Origin: Thiocystis violascens DSM 198
GTDB lineage: Bacteria > Pseudomonadota > Gammaproteobacteria > Chromatiales > Chromatiaceae
Direction: 5' to 3'
Assembly (NCBI RefSeq): GCF_000227745.2
Contig: NC_018012.1
Location: 1,583,478 to 1,647,477 of the forward strand
DNA length: 64,000 bases
The notes under the pieces are model-generated. The model saw only the letters and a list, made by a program, of their open reading frames with translations. It did no database searches and was not told the origin of the DNA. How positions within the stretch are numbered: position 1 is the stretch's first letter; every line of letters begins with the position of its first letter. Shown here piece after piece: positions 10,285 to 18,977 of this stretch. The translations under genes were made by a program, and so were the position numbers.

Positions 10285-11636
10285 GGGGTTGGACCTTTTG
10301 TTCGCGTCGATTGATGCGTTCCCCTGGCGTTGGGCGGTCGCGTAGCTTTGAACGATACCAATCCCGCGATCTAGAAAGAAGACCTCAAGGCAACCGGCTC
10401 GTGCGTCCAGCCAGACTCGGTCCAATCGCGGGCAATGCTTTTGCTCTTCCTGGAGATCGCGCTCGCAAGCGGCCTTTGCGACGGGGGTGAGACCGACACC
10501 TCCCTGGCGAAAACGTACATACAAAGCGACTGGCCGTGGTTCCGGCTGGGGATAGGCGTGTTCTTGGACGTTGTGCAGGAATTCCTGGAGGACAGCGCGC
10601 AGGGTATATAAAAGCTGTTTGCGCTCGGGAGCGGAGCACTTGGACCGGAGGGGTAAGGAGACTCCACCAAGGAGGCTATCGACGGTATCTGCGGAGAAAG
10701 AAGGTGAGCGCTCCTGTTCGGGTACATCGAGTAGAGTGACTGGTATAAAATGGGCGTCGGCGTAGGAAGGGCGCGCGGGAAGCCGCGTGTACTCAGCGAT
10801 GACTTCCTCATCGAGTAGCTGTGAGCCGATAACGACGCGAATACCGCATCTCAGCAGCTCGGCTAGAAATCCTTCTCGTGCCAAGAAAAGCAATAGCCGG
10901 TTGGGCGAGCGTTGATAAGTGCTGGCGTCCTGGGTGGCGGGGCCTTCGTCCGGCGGCGGCAGCCTATAGAGCACGCGCCAGGAATTGGAATCTGCCCGGA
11001 CGGATTCGATCAGAGCCGAGAGGAGCGGGAGCGGATCGATCCAGCGGCAATTGATCAGGCTGAAAACGAGTCGGCGCCGGAGTATGGGTGGCGCAAGAGG
11101 CGTATCGAGATATGTCTGGAGCTCACCGAAGCGCTGTGCCCACTCGTCGTCGCGAAAAGAGCGAGGAAAGGAAACAACGAGGCATTGGTTGCCATGAACT
11201 ACCCGGCGCTTGATGTCGACGCCAGCGGTTCGCGGAGCCGGGTGTGCGTCCGTCTGTGGGTCTGCCATGACTCTAATTGCGAGTGAGGTCTCAGTTTGTG
11301 GTGTGTCAAGTCGGCGGAGGTGGCAATCGGTAAGTCTTAGATCCGTGTATCAGGCCCATCATAAGGAACAGCAGGGCCGTGCGGGGTGAGCGGCCAACGG
11401 TAGCCGGAGGTTTCCGGTTTGTGCCGATTTTGCTACTGAGTAAGTTGGAATAGCAAGTGCTTGTGTGGGGAGTGGTCTGCCGGGGGGCGCCGCCGCGTGG
11501 GTCGGGCGCGGGTTCGCCGTCGGCGCTGGAGCGTGCGGGGCACGCCGGATAGACCTCGCCCGGCTAAGCGATGCAGCCCGGGGGTTGGACACCAAGTGGT
11601 TGGGGCCTCACTTTGCACGCTCGTGGAGCCCGATTA

Positions 11637-11660
11637 GGCGGAACCATGGACGGGTTCCGC
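11637..11660. repeat. REP-like palindrome near the RayT remnant
   Basis: GCGGAACC and GGTTCCGC form an 8-bp stem around a short loop at about 11638-11660, followed by GCGACCCGCCAGGAATGAC. This is the form of repetitive extragenic palindromes found beside RayT transposases. Only one clear copy was seen, so the assignment rests on its shape and location. Confidence 0.4.
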
Positions 11661-11792
11661 GACCCGCCAGGAATGACAACATCGATTGTTCGTGCCGGGC
11701 TTTCTGCCGCGGTACTCGGCCTTGTAATGCGCGGAAGATTGGCGGATCGCCCCATCGGGCATCCGCCCTATCGATGACACGGGAGGCGGGAT

Positions 11793-12130
11793 ATGCCGGA
11801 CTATCGCCGCTGGAGGGTTCCGGGCGGCACGTATTTTTTGACCGTGAATCTGTTGGAGCGTCGCTAGGATCTGCTGGTCCGGCAGGTCGATGCGCTGCGC
11901 GAGGCGGTGCGGCGTACCCGCCGCGAGCGGCCGTTTGATATCGATGCCTGGGTCGTGCTGCCGGAGCATATGCACTGCATCATTACACTGTCAGCGGGGC
12001 ATCTGGCAGCGCCGTTTCTGGGAACATGTGATCCGCGACGATGCCGACTATGCGCGACACATGGATTACGCGCACTACAACCCGGAGACGGATAGGAAAT
12101 CCATAGCGACCCTGAGAGTCCAACTTGGCT
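11793..12130 (+). pseudogene. rayT: REP-associated tyrosine transposase (RayT), degraded
   Basis: ATG 11793 opens MPDYRRWRVPGGTYFLTVNLLERR, a typical RayT start, followed by a TAG at 11865-11867. The frame resumes through FDIDAWVVLPEHMHCIITL, which contains the HMH (HUH) metal-binding motif. The middle is then missing: the reading shifts and picks up GIWQRRFWEHVIRDDADYARHMDYAHYNP, a C-terminal signature normally lying some 40 residues further on. Stop codon plus internal deletion make it inactive. Confidence 0.75.
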
Positions 12131-12249
12131 CGGAGCGAGACGTTATCGGGGGCGGGATATGTTGTCAACACCGAACATCCGGGCTGACGGGCGTCGGGAC
12201 AGTGCAGGCGCCGGCGTTGCGGGGGGTGCGGGGGGTGCGGGGAGATCAA

Positions 12250-12960
12250 ATCAGCGGTGCAGCGTGCCACCGCGAGACGAGACGGGCAGCGCCGTATCCT
12301 GCGAGAAACGGCGGCTACGACGCGATGCGCTGATCGAGCTCGAAGTCGGACTCGGGCTGTTGGAGGAGGTCGTAGTCCGGCGTCGGCTCGGGGTGCATCG
12401 TCCCAGGCGGGGGGGGCCGCGCGCGGGCGCGATCGGCGGTGGGCGTGGCGGCTCACCGATGTGGGTGAGGATGCGCTCGACGGGCTCGGCTTTGGTGATG
12501 AACGAGATGATGCGCATGTCCGCACCGCAGTTGGGACATACCAGCGGCAGGGATTCGAACAGCCGGGCCAGCAGCATGACCCAGAGATGGAGCGCCGGGG
12601 AGCGGGCATTGGAGGCCGGCGCCCGATGCGGTGAGCTGAATTCGGTCGGTGCGCCGGCTGCATGCGCCATCTCACGGCCGAAGCCGATGGCAGCCGCCCG
12701 CAGCGATGCGTTCGGCGCGAGCACGCCATGGTAGCGATGGCGGTGCCGCCGGGGCGGCGGGATGAGTGCCGCGAGATATTGATCAGCTCCAGCGGTATGA
12801 GCGTCAGCGCCGTGGTGCCATCACGCTGTGGTTTGGGCAGTCGATAGACGAAGCGTTCGGCGTCGAGTAGTTGTCGTGCTCCAACTGACCAAGGAGGTTC
12901 CAATCCGGCATTGGCTGCGGAACAGCCTCCCAAGCGGGCGCCCCGCGTGCGGGGGAAATC
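12250..12960 (-). pseudogene. IS91-family (Y2) transposase C-terminal remnant
   Basis: Read on the minus strand, the frame gives LLDAERFVYRLPKPQRDG and TALTLIPLELI. It then shifts by about 12745 into HRHRYHGVLAPNASLR. Further on are LARLFESLPLVCPNCGADMRII and VERILTHIGEPP..PAR GPPRLG. These are the usual C-terminal order of IS91/ISCR-type transposases, including a single CPNCG zinc-like pair. The N-terminal catalytic tyrosine region is absent and there is at least one frameshift. Confidence 0.7.
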
Positions 12961-13159
12961 GGCGGCGTCATTGACGACCAACGCGACTCGCGCAATGTCC
13001 GCTCTGGGTTTCATTGCCACCGTCGTTGTTCGCAGCGCCGATGTCTCCTATGGGTCGACAGCCGTCTGTAGAGCGAAGACGGCGACTTTCTGCTGATGGG
13101 ACGCAGGAGTCACCGAGCCAAGGAGGTCGAGTGACAACTCCCCGCGTATTTTTGCCAGA

Positions 13160-13743
13160 GGGCACAAGCGAGCGACGCGGACGGACTCATCCTGCCGATC
13201 GGCCAATGGGTGATGGGCAAGGCCTGCGCTCAGATCAAGACATGGGCGGCCAATGAACGGACCCGCTTCCTGCGTAGGGCGGTCAATGTCAGCGCGCGGC
13301 ATTCCATCAGCCCGACTTCGTCGCGCAGGTCCAGGCCAGCCTGGAGCGATCCGGGGCCAACCCGCAACGGCTCAAGCTGGAATGGACCGAAAGCGCGGTA
13401 CCGGAGAACGCCGAGCAGGTCGTCAGGCGAATGAACCAGCTCAAGGCGCTCGGGGTGAGCTTTTCGATGGACGACTTCGGCACCGGCTAATCCAGACTGT
13501 CCTCTCTCAAACTGCTGCCACTGGATCAGTTGAAGATCGACACGTCGTTCGTCCGCGACATCGCCACGGATCCAAGCAACGCAGCCGTCGTCCGGGCCAT
13601 CCTTGCCATGAGTCAATCACTCGGACTGGAGGTCATCGCCGAAGGGATAGAGACCGAGGAGCAGCGGCGCTTCCTGCGCGAGAACGGCTACCACCTCTTT
13701 CAGGGCTATCTGCTCGGGAGACCCAAGCCGATCGAGGAATGAG
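13160..13743 (+). pseudogene. EAL-domain c-di-GMP phosphodiesterase fragment
   Basis: The sequence reads DGLILPIGQWVMGKACAQI, then AVNVSARH, a frameshift near 13310, then QPDFVAQVQASLERSGANPQ, SFSMDDFGTG, a TAA stop near 13490, and on to LKIDTSFVRDIATDPSNAAV, LEVIAEGIETEEQRRFL and a C-terminal FQGYLLGRPKPIEE. The DDFGTG and EGIE motifs belong to EAL phosphodiesterases. The N-terminal EAL motif itself and any sensor domain are missing. With a frameshift and a nonsense codon it cannot be functional. Confidence 0.85.
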
Positions 13744-14353
13744 GAACGCTCCCCGACCTCGGAGCGAACGCGGAAAGGGCGACGCCGGCCGCCTCTGATT
13801 GAACTCCGGGGACAGAGTGAATTGAGTGAGATCCGGGTGGACGACGATCCGTCCCTTGCCAAGCCCGAAGCAGCCCGCTGCCGCGTCGACGACATGCCCT
13901 GAGGGGCTCGCGAGAAGCGGCGCCCTTCGTTGACCCATCTTGAACCGAGAGCTGCTCCGTTGGGGCGAATCTCCACTCGGCTCCAAACAACCGGCTCCGA
14001 ACCCTGTCGACGAACAGTGCCTCAGGCCTCCGTGCCGACGGTCCTGACCCATCCAAAACCATGACCGTTGTCGGTTTCGCGACAGAGTAGAGGGGCGCGG
14101 CGGGCGATCTCGGTGGACCCCGGCCGTCCAGCGATCGCAGCGCATCCTCGCTGCCCATCAGTATCCGCACGGGCTTGCGTCGCGGGGACGGTTCGGACGG
14201 TCATGATCCGAGGCGGCTGGCGCTGACACTCGTCATGGTTCCGCAGGCGGCGCGCATCATCGATTGGTGCGAGTTTTGCTTTGCTTAACACCTTCATCGC
14301 CAACACGGTCACCAGCGCTCCTGCGGGAGCCACACGTATTCAACGGGGGCAGC
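13744..14353. other. No supported gene
   Basis: About 600 bp between the EAL remnant and flavodoxin. Long frames on the minus strand lack ribosome-binding sites and recognisable domains, and I treat them as chance frames in GC-rich DNA. The flavodoxin promoter should lie in its right part. Confidence 0.5.
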
Positions 14354-14926
14354 ATGAGCCAGATCGGCATCTTTTTCGGCACGGATTCCGGCACCACCAG
14401 ACTCATCGCGAAAAAGATCGCGAAGGCAATCCAGGCGCGCCTCGGTGAGGGCGTGGTCGCGAAACCGCTGAACGTCAATCGCGCGAGCGCCGACGACTTG
14501 CTGGCCTTCAAGGCGCTGATCCTTGGCACGCCCACCTATGGCAAGGGCGGACTCCCCGGCAAGGCCAACGACACCGACGAGCCCGCCTGGCTGGAGTTCC
14601 TGCCGCAGCTCGAAGGCAAAGATTTCAGCGGCACTCGCATCGCCCTGTTCGGGCTCGGCGACCAAGAGAAGTATCCGACCTACTTCTGCGACGCGTTGAA
14701 GGATCTGCATGACGTGTTCACCGAGGCCGGCGCCGAACTGGTGGGCGGCATCGACGCGAGCGGCTTCGAGCTCAAGCGCTCGCGGGCCGTCGTCGACGGT
14801 CGCTTCGTGGGCCTGGCGCTGGACCAGCACCTGCAGCACCGACTCACCGATGCCCGCATCGACGCTTGGCTGGACGAAGTGCTGCCGCTGCTGCTGGAGG
14901 TCTGCGAGGCGCCCACGATTGCTTAG
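14354..14926 (+). CDS. Flavodoxin
   Basis: 190 residues starting at ATG 14354 (MSQIGIFFGTDSGTT). The FMN phosphate-binding loop is GTDSGTTR at residues 9-16. The later loops GTPTYGKG and GLGDQEKYPTYFCDA match the isoalloxazine-binding loops of long-chain flavodoxins. It is a soluble one-electron carrier. The best-known clients in such bacteria are nitrogenase and pyruvate:ferredoxin oxidoreductase, but no partner gene is adjacent, so which it serves is unknown. An upstream in-frame extension to 14264 is unlikely, since the family starts at MSQIG. It stands alone between pseudogenes and a membrane protein gene. Confidence 0.93.
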   Translation: MSQIGIFFGTDSGTTRLIAKKIAKAIQARLGEGVVAKPLNVNRASADDLLAFKALILGTPTYGKGGLPGKANDTDEPAWLEFLPQLEGKDFSGTRIALFGLGDQEKYPTYFCDALKDLHDVFTEAGAELVGGIDASGFELKRSRAVVDGRFVGLALDQHLQHRLTDARIDAWLDEVLPLLLEVCEAPTIA

Positions 14927-15305
14927 TCGCGGCATCGGTTTCGCTGCGAGACCGTGAAAGAATTGTCGGAATCACGAGCCTGTCGGCGAGGAGACCCATC
15001 TCCTCCGGCCTCGCCGACACACAACAAAATAGGGTCTCTCCCGCTTGGGTGCAGTCGGAGACCTCCGCCGCGATGCAGTCTGTGCGCGCGGGTTGTCGAT
15101 TCACGGCGCGCCCCCACGTCGTGGTGGCGGGCTCGCGCCAACCGTGATCGGCCCGCCCGAGGCCGCCGCGGTCAGGAGCGGATCCTGGGGCGCTGGCTGA
15201 GGCTCGGTGATCAAGCATGGCTGCCGCGTGCAATGACCCTATGCGGTCGCCGGGTGACCCGCGAGCGCACCGTGAGGGTTGGCTCAATCAGGAGGGTGCA
15301 TATCG

Positions 15306-16019
15306 ATGGCGGGCAAGTTTTCGCAGGCATTCCGAGAATCGCTGACCTTCCCCCAAAACCTGGTGTGGCTGCTTTGGGTCGCGTTCCCGCTCTACGGGTT
15401 CATGGCCAGCAATTTCCTCCTGCCCCCAGACGACGGTTACACCCGACAGGTCGTCATGGCATCGCTCACCGTGGACATCTCTGCCGTGGAGCCCTTGGTC
15501 TTCATGGTGTTCAATCTCCTTGGCGTGATCCCCATGGCCTATGCCCTGCTCGTCCTCTTCGATGGGGATGAGCAGCCGCTCCCGGCCTGGCCGTTCGTGA
15601 TCCTGTCGTTCGTCGTGGGCGCCTTTGGCATCCTCTTCTACGTGGCGCTGCGGCGTTGGGGTCGCGACGTCGAGGGGGCCAAGTCCCGGCTCCAACAGCA
15701 GTTGGACACGCGGACAGGACCGGCGATCCTGCTGATCGTCTCGCTCCTGCTCGTGATCGTCGGCGCGGGAGGATCCGTTCAGTCCTATGTCGATCTGTGG
15801 CAGACCAAGCCCCTCGTCCACATCATGACCATCGATCTGGTGCTCCTGCTCCTCGTGCTGCCGTTTCTGACAATGGATGACATGCGACGCAGGCACGTCG
15901 ACGCACGCGCCTGGCGGGTGCTCGTGGTCGCGGTTCCGCTCTTTGGCGTGCTGCTCTATCTGCTGAGTCGACCGAAGCTCATCGATCGAGGGGCTTCATC
16001 GTCCGGAAGTCCGGTTTAG
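15306..16019 (+). CDS. Polytopic inner-membrane protein of unknown function
   Basis: 237 residues from ATG 15306 with a GGAGG ribosome-binding site at about 15290. Five or six hydrophobic segments: near residues 15-40, 55-80, 90-110, 140-160, 175-195 and 205-225. The second loop carries DGDEQPLPAWPF, and MDDMRRRH precedes the last segment. It resembles small uncharacterised membrane proteins of phototrophic bacteria and cyanobacteria, but I cannot name a family. Its stop overlaps the end of the convergent Fe-S gene by a few bases. Confidence 0.75.
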   Translation: MAGKFSQAFRESLTFPQNLVWLLWVAFPLYGFMASNFLLPPDDGYTRQVVMASLTVDISAVEPLVFMVFNLLGVIPMAYALLVLFDGDEQPLPAWPFVILSFVVGAFGILFYVALRRWGRDVEGAKSRLQQQLDTRTGPAILLIVSLLLVIVGAGGSVQSYVDLWQTKPLVHIMTIDLVLLLLVLPFLTMDDMRRRHVDARAWRVLVVAVPLFGVLLYLLSRPKLIDRGASSSGSPV

Positions 16020-17185
16020 TACCATCGTCGTTTCAGCCGATCCAGGACAAAGGGCCATAGGCGTCCCTTCTCCCACAGGATGCGCGCGAACAGCTGACCG
16101 CGCGACTTGGGCGGCTTGGGTCGCTGAACGCGCTCGACCAGTTGAATCGCCCCCTGCTCGCAGACCGGGATGCAGGCGCCGCAGCCGAGGCAGACCGCGG
16201 TATCCACGGCGGCGAAGCGCGCGTCCTTGGGATACTGACGGGCGGCGGGCGCCAGACCGATGCCCTTGACGTTGCAAGTCTTGAGGCAGGCACCACAGTA
16301 ATTGCAACGCTCCGAGTCGATCTCGGCCAGGAAGGACGTCTTGGCGATCCCCTCGTTGAAGCCCAGTTGGACGCCCGCCATCAGCTCGCAGCAGCAACGG
16401 CAGCAGTTGCAGATAAAGGACGGCTGCTCGCGAACGTTGTCCGTGACATGGGTGAGGCCGAGCGAGCGGGCATAGGTGAGGGTTTCCAGCAGGCTCGCCT
16501 TATCGCGCTCCTGCGCGAAGCCGCGGCGCACCAAGAAGCGCGCGCCCTCGCCGAGGACCATGCAGATCTCCTCGACGGGCGCCCCCTTGCGGCAGGTCTC
16601 GCCCAGGTGCTCTTTCTTGTGGCGGCAGTAGCAGAGCGTGACGGCGCAGAAGTCGGCCTCATGGATGATGCGTCTGGCGTCTTCGTAGGCAGTGATCCGG
16701 GAACTCACCGGGATGTGCTCATCGTAGACCAGGGCACGGGTGAGCGAGGTACGGCTGCCGAAGAATTCGCCGGCCTGTCCCGCCTGACCATTCTCCTGCA
16801 GGTACTCGGACATCAGCCGGGCCAGGTCGGCGAGCGGCAGATCGGTGCGCCGCCGCATGAAGGTGAATTCCATAAAGCCGATGAGACCGGGCACCAAGAG
16901 GTAATAGGTCGTGCCAGCGAACGGCATGTCCATCACCAGTCCCTTGTCGGCCATGCGCTCGAGCACCGGCTGGAGGTGCTCGGGAGACAGGCCAGTTCGT
17001 ACGACCAGTTCGTCCAGCGTCGCTTCATGCAAGGGGAAACGCGAGCCGACGAAGGACTCGGTGTCATCGAAGAGGAGCGAGAGGATCTCGCGCAGCCGCG
17101 CGCTGTCCACCAGCCCGATGGGGTAGCGGTTCAAGCGATCGATCAAGGGTGTCAACGCGGACTTACTGCCTGCCAGATGACCCAT
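16016..17185 (-). CDS. 4Fe-4S cluster-binding protein
   Basis: 389 residues if started at ATG 17185 (MGHLAGSKSAL); an upstream start at 17263 is possible. The N-terminal 130 residues look like a winged-helix region (ATLDELVVRTGLSPEHLQP). The middle has a CYCRHKK stretch and a dense CNCCRCCCEL patch. The C terminus holds two ferredoxin motifs, CNYCGACLKTCNVKG and CLGCGACIPVCEQG, enough for two 4Fe-4S clusters. It is probably a cytoplasmic electron-transfer or redox-sensing protein. It is convergent with the membrane-protein gene. No enzyme partner is seen nearby. Confidence 0.8.
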   Translation of the reverse strand: MGHLAGSKSALTPLIDRLNRYPIGLVDSARLREILSLLFDDTESFVGSRFPLHEATLDELVVRTGLSPEHLQPVLERMADKGLVMDMPFAGTTYYLLVPGLIGFMEFTFMRRRTDLPLADLARLMSEYLQENGQAGQAGEFFGSRTSLTRALVYDEHIPVSSRITAYEDARRIIHEADFCAVTLCYCRHKKEHLGETCRKGAPVEEICMVLGEGARFLVRRGFAQERDKASLLETLTYARSLGLTHVTDNVREQPSFICNCCRCCCELMAGVQLGFNEGIAKTSFLAEIDSERCNYCGACLKTCNVKGIGLAPAARQYPKDARFAAVDTAVCLGCGACIPVCEQGAIQLVERVQRPKPPKSRGQLFARILWEKGRLWPFVLDRLKRRWY

Positions 17186-17307
17186 CGGGTGTCTCTCTCC
17201 TCTGCCCGGTTTCAGTGATGGCCCAACGTCCCGAGACGGCGAGGGTCTGTTGGTCACGGGCACCCTGTGCTTTCATGCACTGAGACGCCAGGCGCTTCAG
17301 TCTACGA

Positions 17308-17964
17308 TCATCGGATGCGGCCCCCCTCGATCTCCACCTCGGCGTCCTGATCCGGCTCGCCCAGGACCACCAGCGCCCGCGCTTCCACCGTGAGTGGGTG
17401 GAGGTCACGGCGGAGCTGACCGATGTGGTGGAGCAGCGCCCGCAGCCGCGCGCACTGGGGCTCGTAGTGGAGGATCAAGGCTTCCTCCCAACTTGTCATG
17501 CGACCGAAGCTGGCGAGGCTGTACTGCATGCGGGGACGGCCGTGCTTGTCCTTGCCGCGCCGGAGATACTTCGTCCGCTGCTTGCCTTGAACCCGATACC
17601 ACTCGATCTGGAACATGCCCGGCGCCGAGGTCGTGGCCGTCCTGACCCGCAGTCCGATGCGTCCCCGTTCGCTGGGCTGGCAGGTACGGCGCTCGCGCAG
17701 CATGACCTCCGTATAGTCGGTCTGTAGATCGAGCGCCTTCTCCCGTAGCACCTCCAGGATCAAGGCGCAGAGTGCATTCAAAGCGGTTACTGCGCCGCGC
17801 AGATCTATCGTGGGCTCGACGATCTCGGCTTCCATCCGCCCATGAGCGAACGCCAGTTCCGCCGCTATGCACGACAGATCAAGCGGCATCTGGGTTTGGT
17901 GAGTGAAGTGTCCCGGCACAGTCGCCAGCGGCGTTTGCTGGTACCCGGCCACAACCGTGCTCAA
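17308..17964 (-). CDS. mobI: Conjugative transfer protein, MobI-like
   Basis: 218 codons; the true start may be a later Met (17886 or 17838 region). The C-terminal half has GLRVRTATTSAPGMFQIEWYR, KYLRRGKDKHGRP, YSLASFGRMTSWEEALI and a helical tail, matching my memory of MobI(A/C) proteins that act at oriT of SXT/R391 and IncA/C elements. In those elements mobI borders oriT, so a transfer origin may lie in the flanking DNA. The assignment is by pattern only. Confidence 0.5.
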   Translation of the reverse strand: MSTVVAGYQQTPLATVPGHFTHQTQMPLDLSCIAAELAFAHGRMEAEIVEPTIDLRGAVTALNALCALILEVLREKALDLQTDYTEVMLRERRTCQPSERGRIGLRVRTATTSAPGMFQIEWYRVQGKQRTKYLRRGKDKHGRPRMQYSLASFGRMTSWEEALILHYEPQCARLRALLHHIGQLRRDLHPLTVEARALVVLGEPDQDAEVEIEGGRIR

Positions 17965-18237
17965 GAAACAAGACCGCCGAGCGTCTCGACTGATCCAGCA
18001 TCCTTGCCGCCCAACGCGTCAGGGAAACCGTCGGCCATCGTCCGGCCCACGACCTTCGACTGGGATCCGACTGCGGACATTGATGATCTCAGTTAGCGGG
18101 AACCATGGATGGCAGCGTCCAGCGACCCTGCGCCGGATGGCCAGGTGCTGCGGAATGCGCTTGCCGTCAAACACCCAGACCGCATCGCCCTGCCCTTCGA
18201 TCGCCGCGAAGCCAAACCATTCCAAAGGAATCCGCTC
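17965..18237. other. Spacer between mobI-like and traL-like genes, possible oriT
   Basis: The two genes diverge here. A plus-strand frame ending TTFDWDPTADIDDLS at 18096 overlaps the 5' part of the mobI-like gene and could be the C terminus of a small protein, but its start is unclear. By analogy to SXT and IncP, this spacer is a candidate for an origin of transfer. I see no strong inverted repeat that proves it. Confidence 0.25.
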
Positions 18238-18977
18238 ATGTCCGAGCTCTACATCACCCTCCAGGCCAAGGGCGGCGTCGGGAAAAGCTACGTCTCCTCG
18301 ATCCTGGCGCAGTACCTCCTCGAAGCCGATGTCCCGCTGAGGTGCATCGATACAGACACCACCAACCCGACCCTGCTGCGCTACCAGCCGCTGCGCTGCG
18401 ACTACCTCAAGCTCGCGGAAGAGCATGTGGTCAATCCGCGCACCTTCGACCGGCTGGTCGAGATCCTCTCGGCGGCGGATGACATGACGCACTTCGTCGT
18501 CGATGTCGGCAGCAACGGTTTCCAGCCCTTGATGGCCTATGCGGTTGAAAACGACCTCTTCACGGTCCTGGAGGGATTGGGCGTGCGAGTGGTCATCAAC
18601 TCCGTCATCGCCGGCGGTCCGGATGTCGCCGAAACCCTGAGCAGCACCAAGGCGGTCCTGGACCACACACGGGTACCGACCCTGATCTGGCTCAACGCGC
18701 ATCTGGGCGCCCTGGAGCATCGCGGTCGCCCGGTCGCCCGGTCGCGGAGCTGGATCTGTTCCGGCCATTCGAGGAACGTATCCTCGGCTGGATCACCCTA
18801 CCGAAATACCCGGTGGCTACATTCGGGCAGGATGTGGAGCAGATGTTGAAGAATCGCTGGACCTTCGACGAGGCGATCGCGCAACTTCGGCTGATGCCAC
18901 AGATGCGCATCCGCAGGGTGAAGCAGGATCTCTGGTCACAGCTCGACCAAGTCTTCCCCACGCAAGGTATCAGTTGA
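18238..18977 (+). pseudogene. traL: IncP TraL-like ParA-type ATPase, frameshifted
   Basis: ATG 18238 begins MSELYITLQAKGGVGKS, a deviant Walker A (KGGVGKS), followed by CIDTDTTNPT and FVVDVGSNGF. At 18724-18739 the octamer GGTCGCCC is directly repeated, followed by a near-copy. Removing one octamer restores the frame HRGRPVAELDLFRPFEERIL and leads to WTFDEAIAQL and LWSQLDQVF at the end. The corrected gene is 244 codons, close to TraL of RK2 (241 aa, as I recall). TraL is a P-loop transfer protein of unclear mechanism. The duplication makes this copy inactive unless it is a recent variant. Confidence 0.8.

Larger units (their letters stand above)
5243..11268 (-). pseudogene. STAS/GHKL ATPase-phosphoribosyltransferase large protein, broken
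   Basis: Three frames on one strand make one gene. Residues 20-90 look STAS-like (LVFSLINCRWIDPLPLL). A GHKL ATPase follows, with N-box EFLHNVQEH at 229-237 and G1 box DRGIGI at 300-305. The ISAs1 element then intervenes, and beyond it the G2-like YGGLHLIHNLLARCG (about 8896). After a long unassigned region there is a PRPP-binding-type motif VLVFDDAAISGRTL (7030-6989) and a CPLC pair. Three lesions exist: the ISAs1 (8990-10284), a G7 run at 8977-8983 where G6 would restore frame, and a 61-bp insertion at 7097-7185. Correcting all three leaves 4659 nt, a single frame of 1553 codons. A sensor/signalling role with the downstream receiver protein is inferred. I do not recognise the full architecture. 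Confidence 0.7.

Noticed and set aside
9174..10361. 395-codon frame antisense to the ISAs1 transposase
   Set aside because: Mirror frame of a clear transposase; runs past the IS end and has no motifs.
13706..14170. 154- and 170-codon minus-strand frames before flavodoxin
   Set aside because: Two overlapping frames with no recognisable content and atypical composition (Arg/Ser/Pro-rich), typical of chance frames.
16142..17218. 358-codon plus-strand frame across the 4Fe-4S gene
   Set aside because: Antisense shadow; the minus strand encodes clear ferredoxin motifs.
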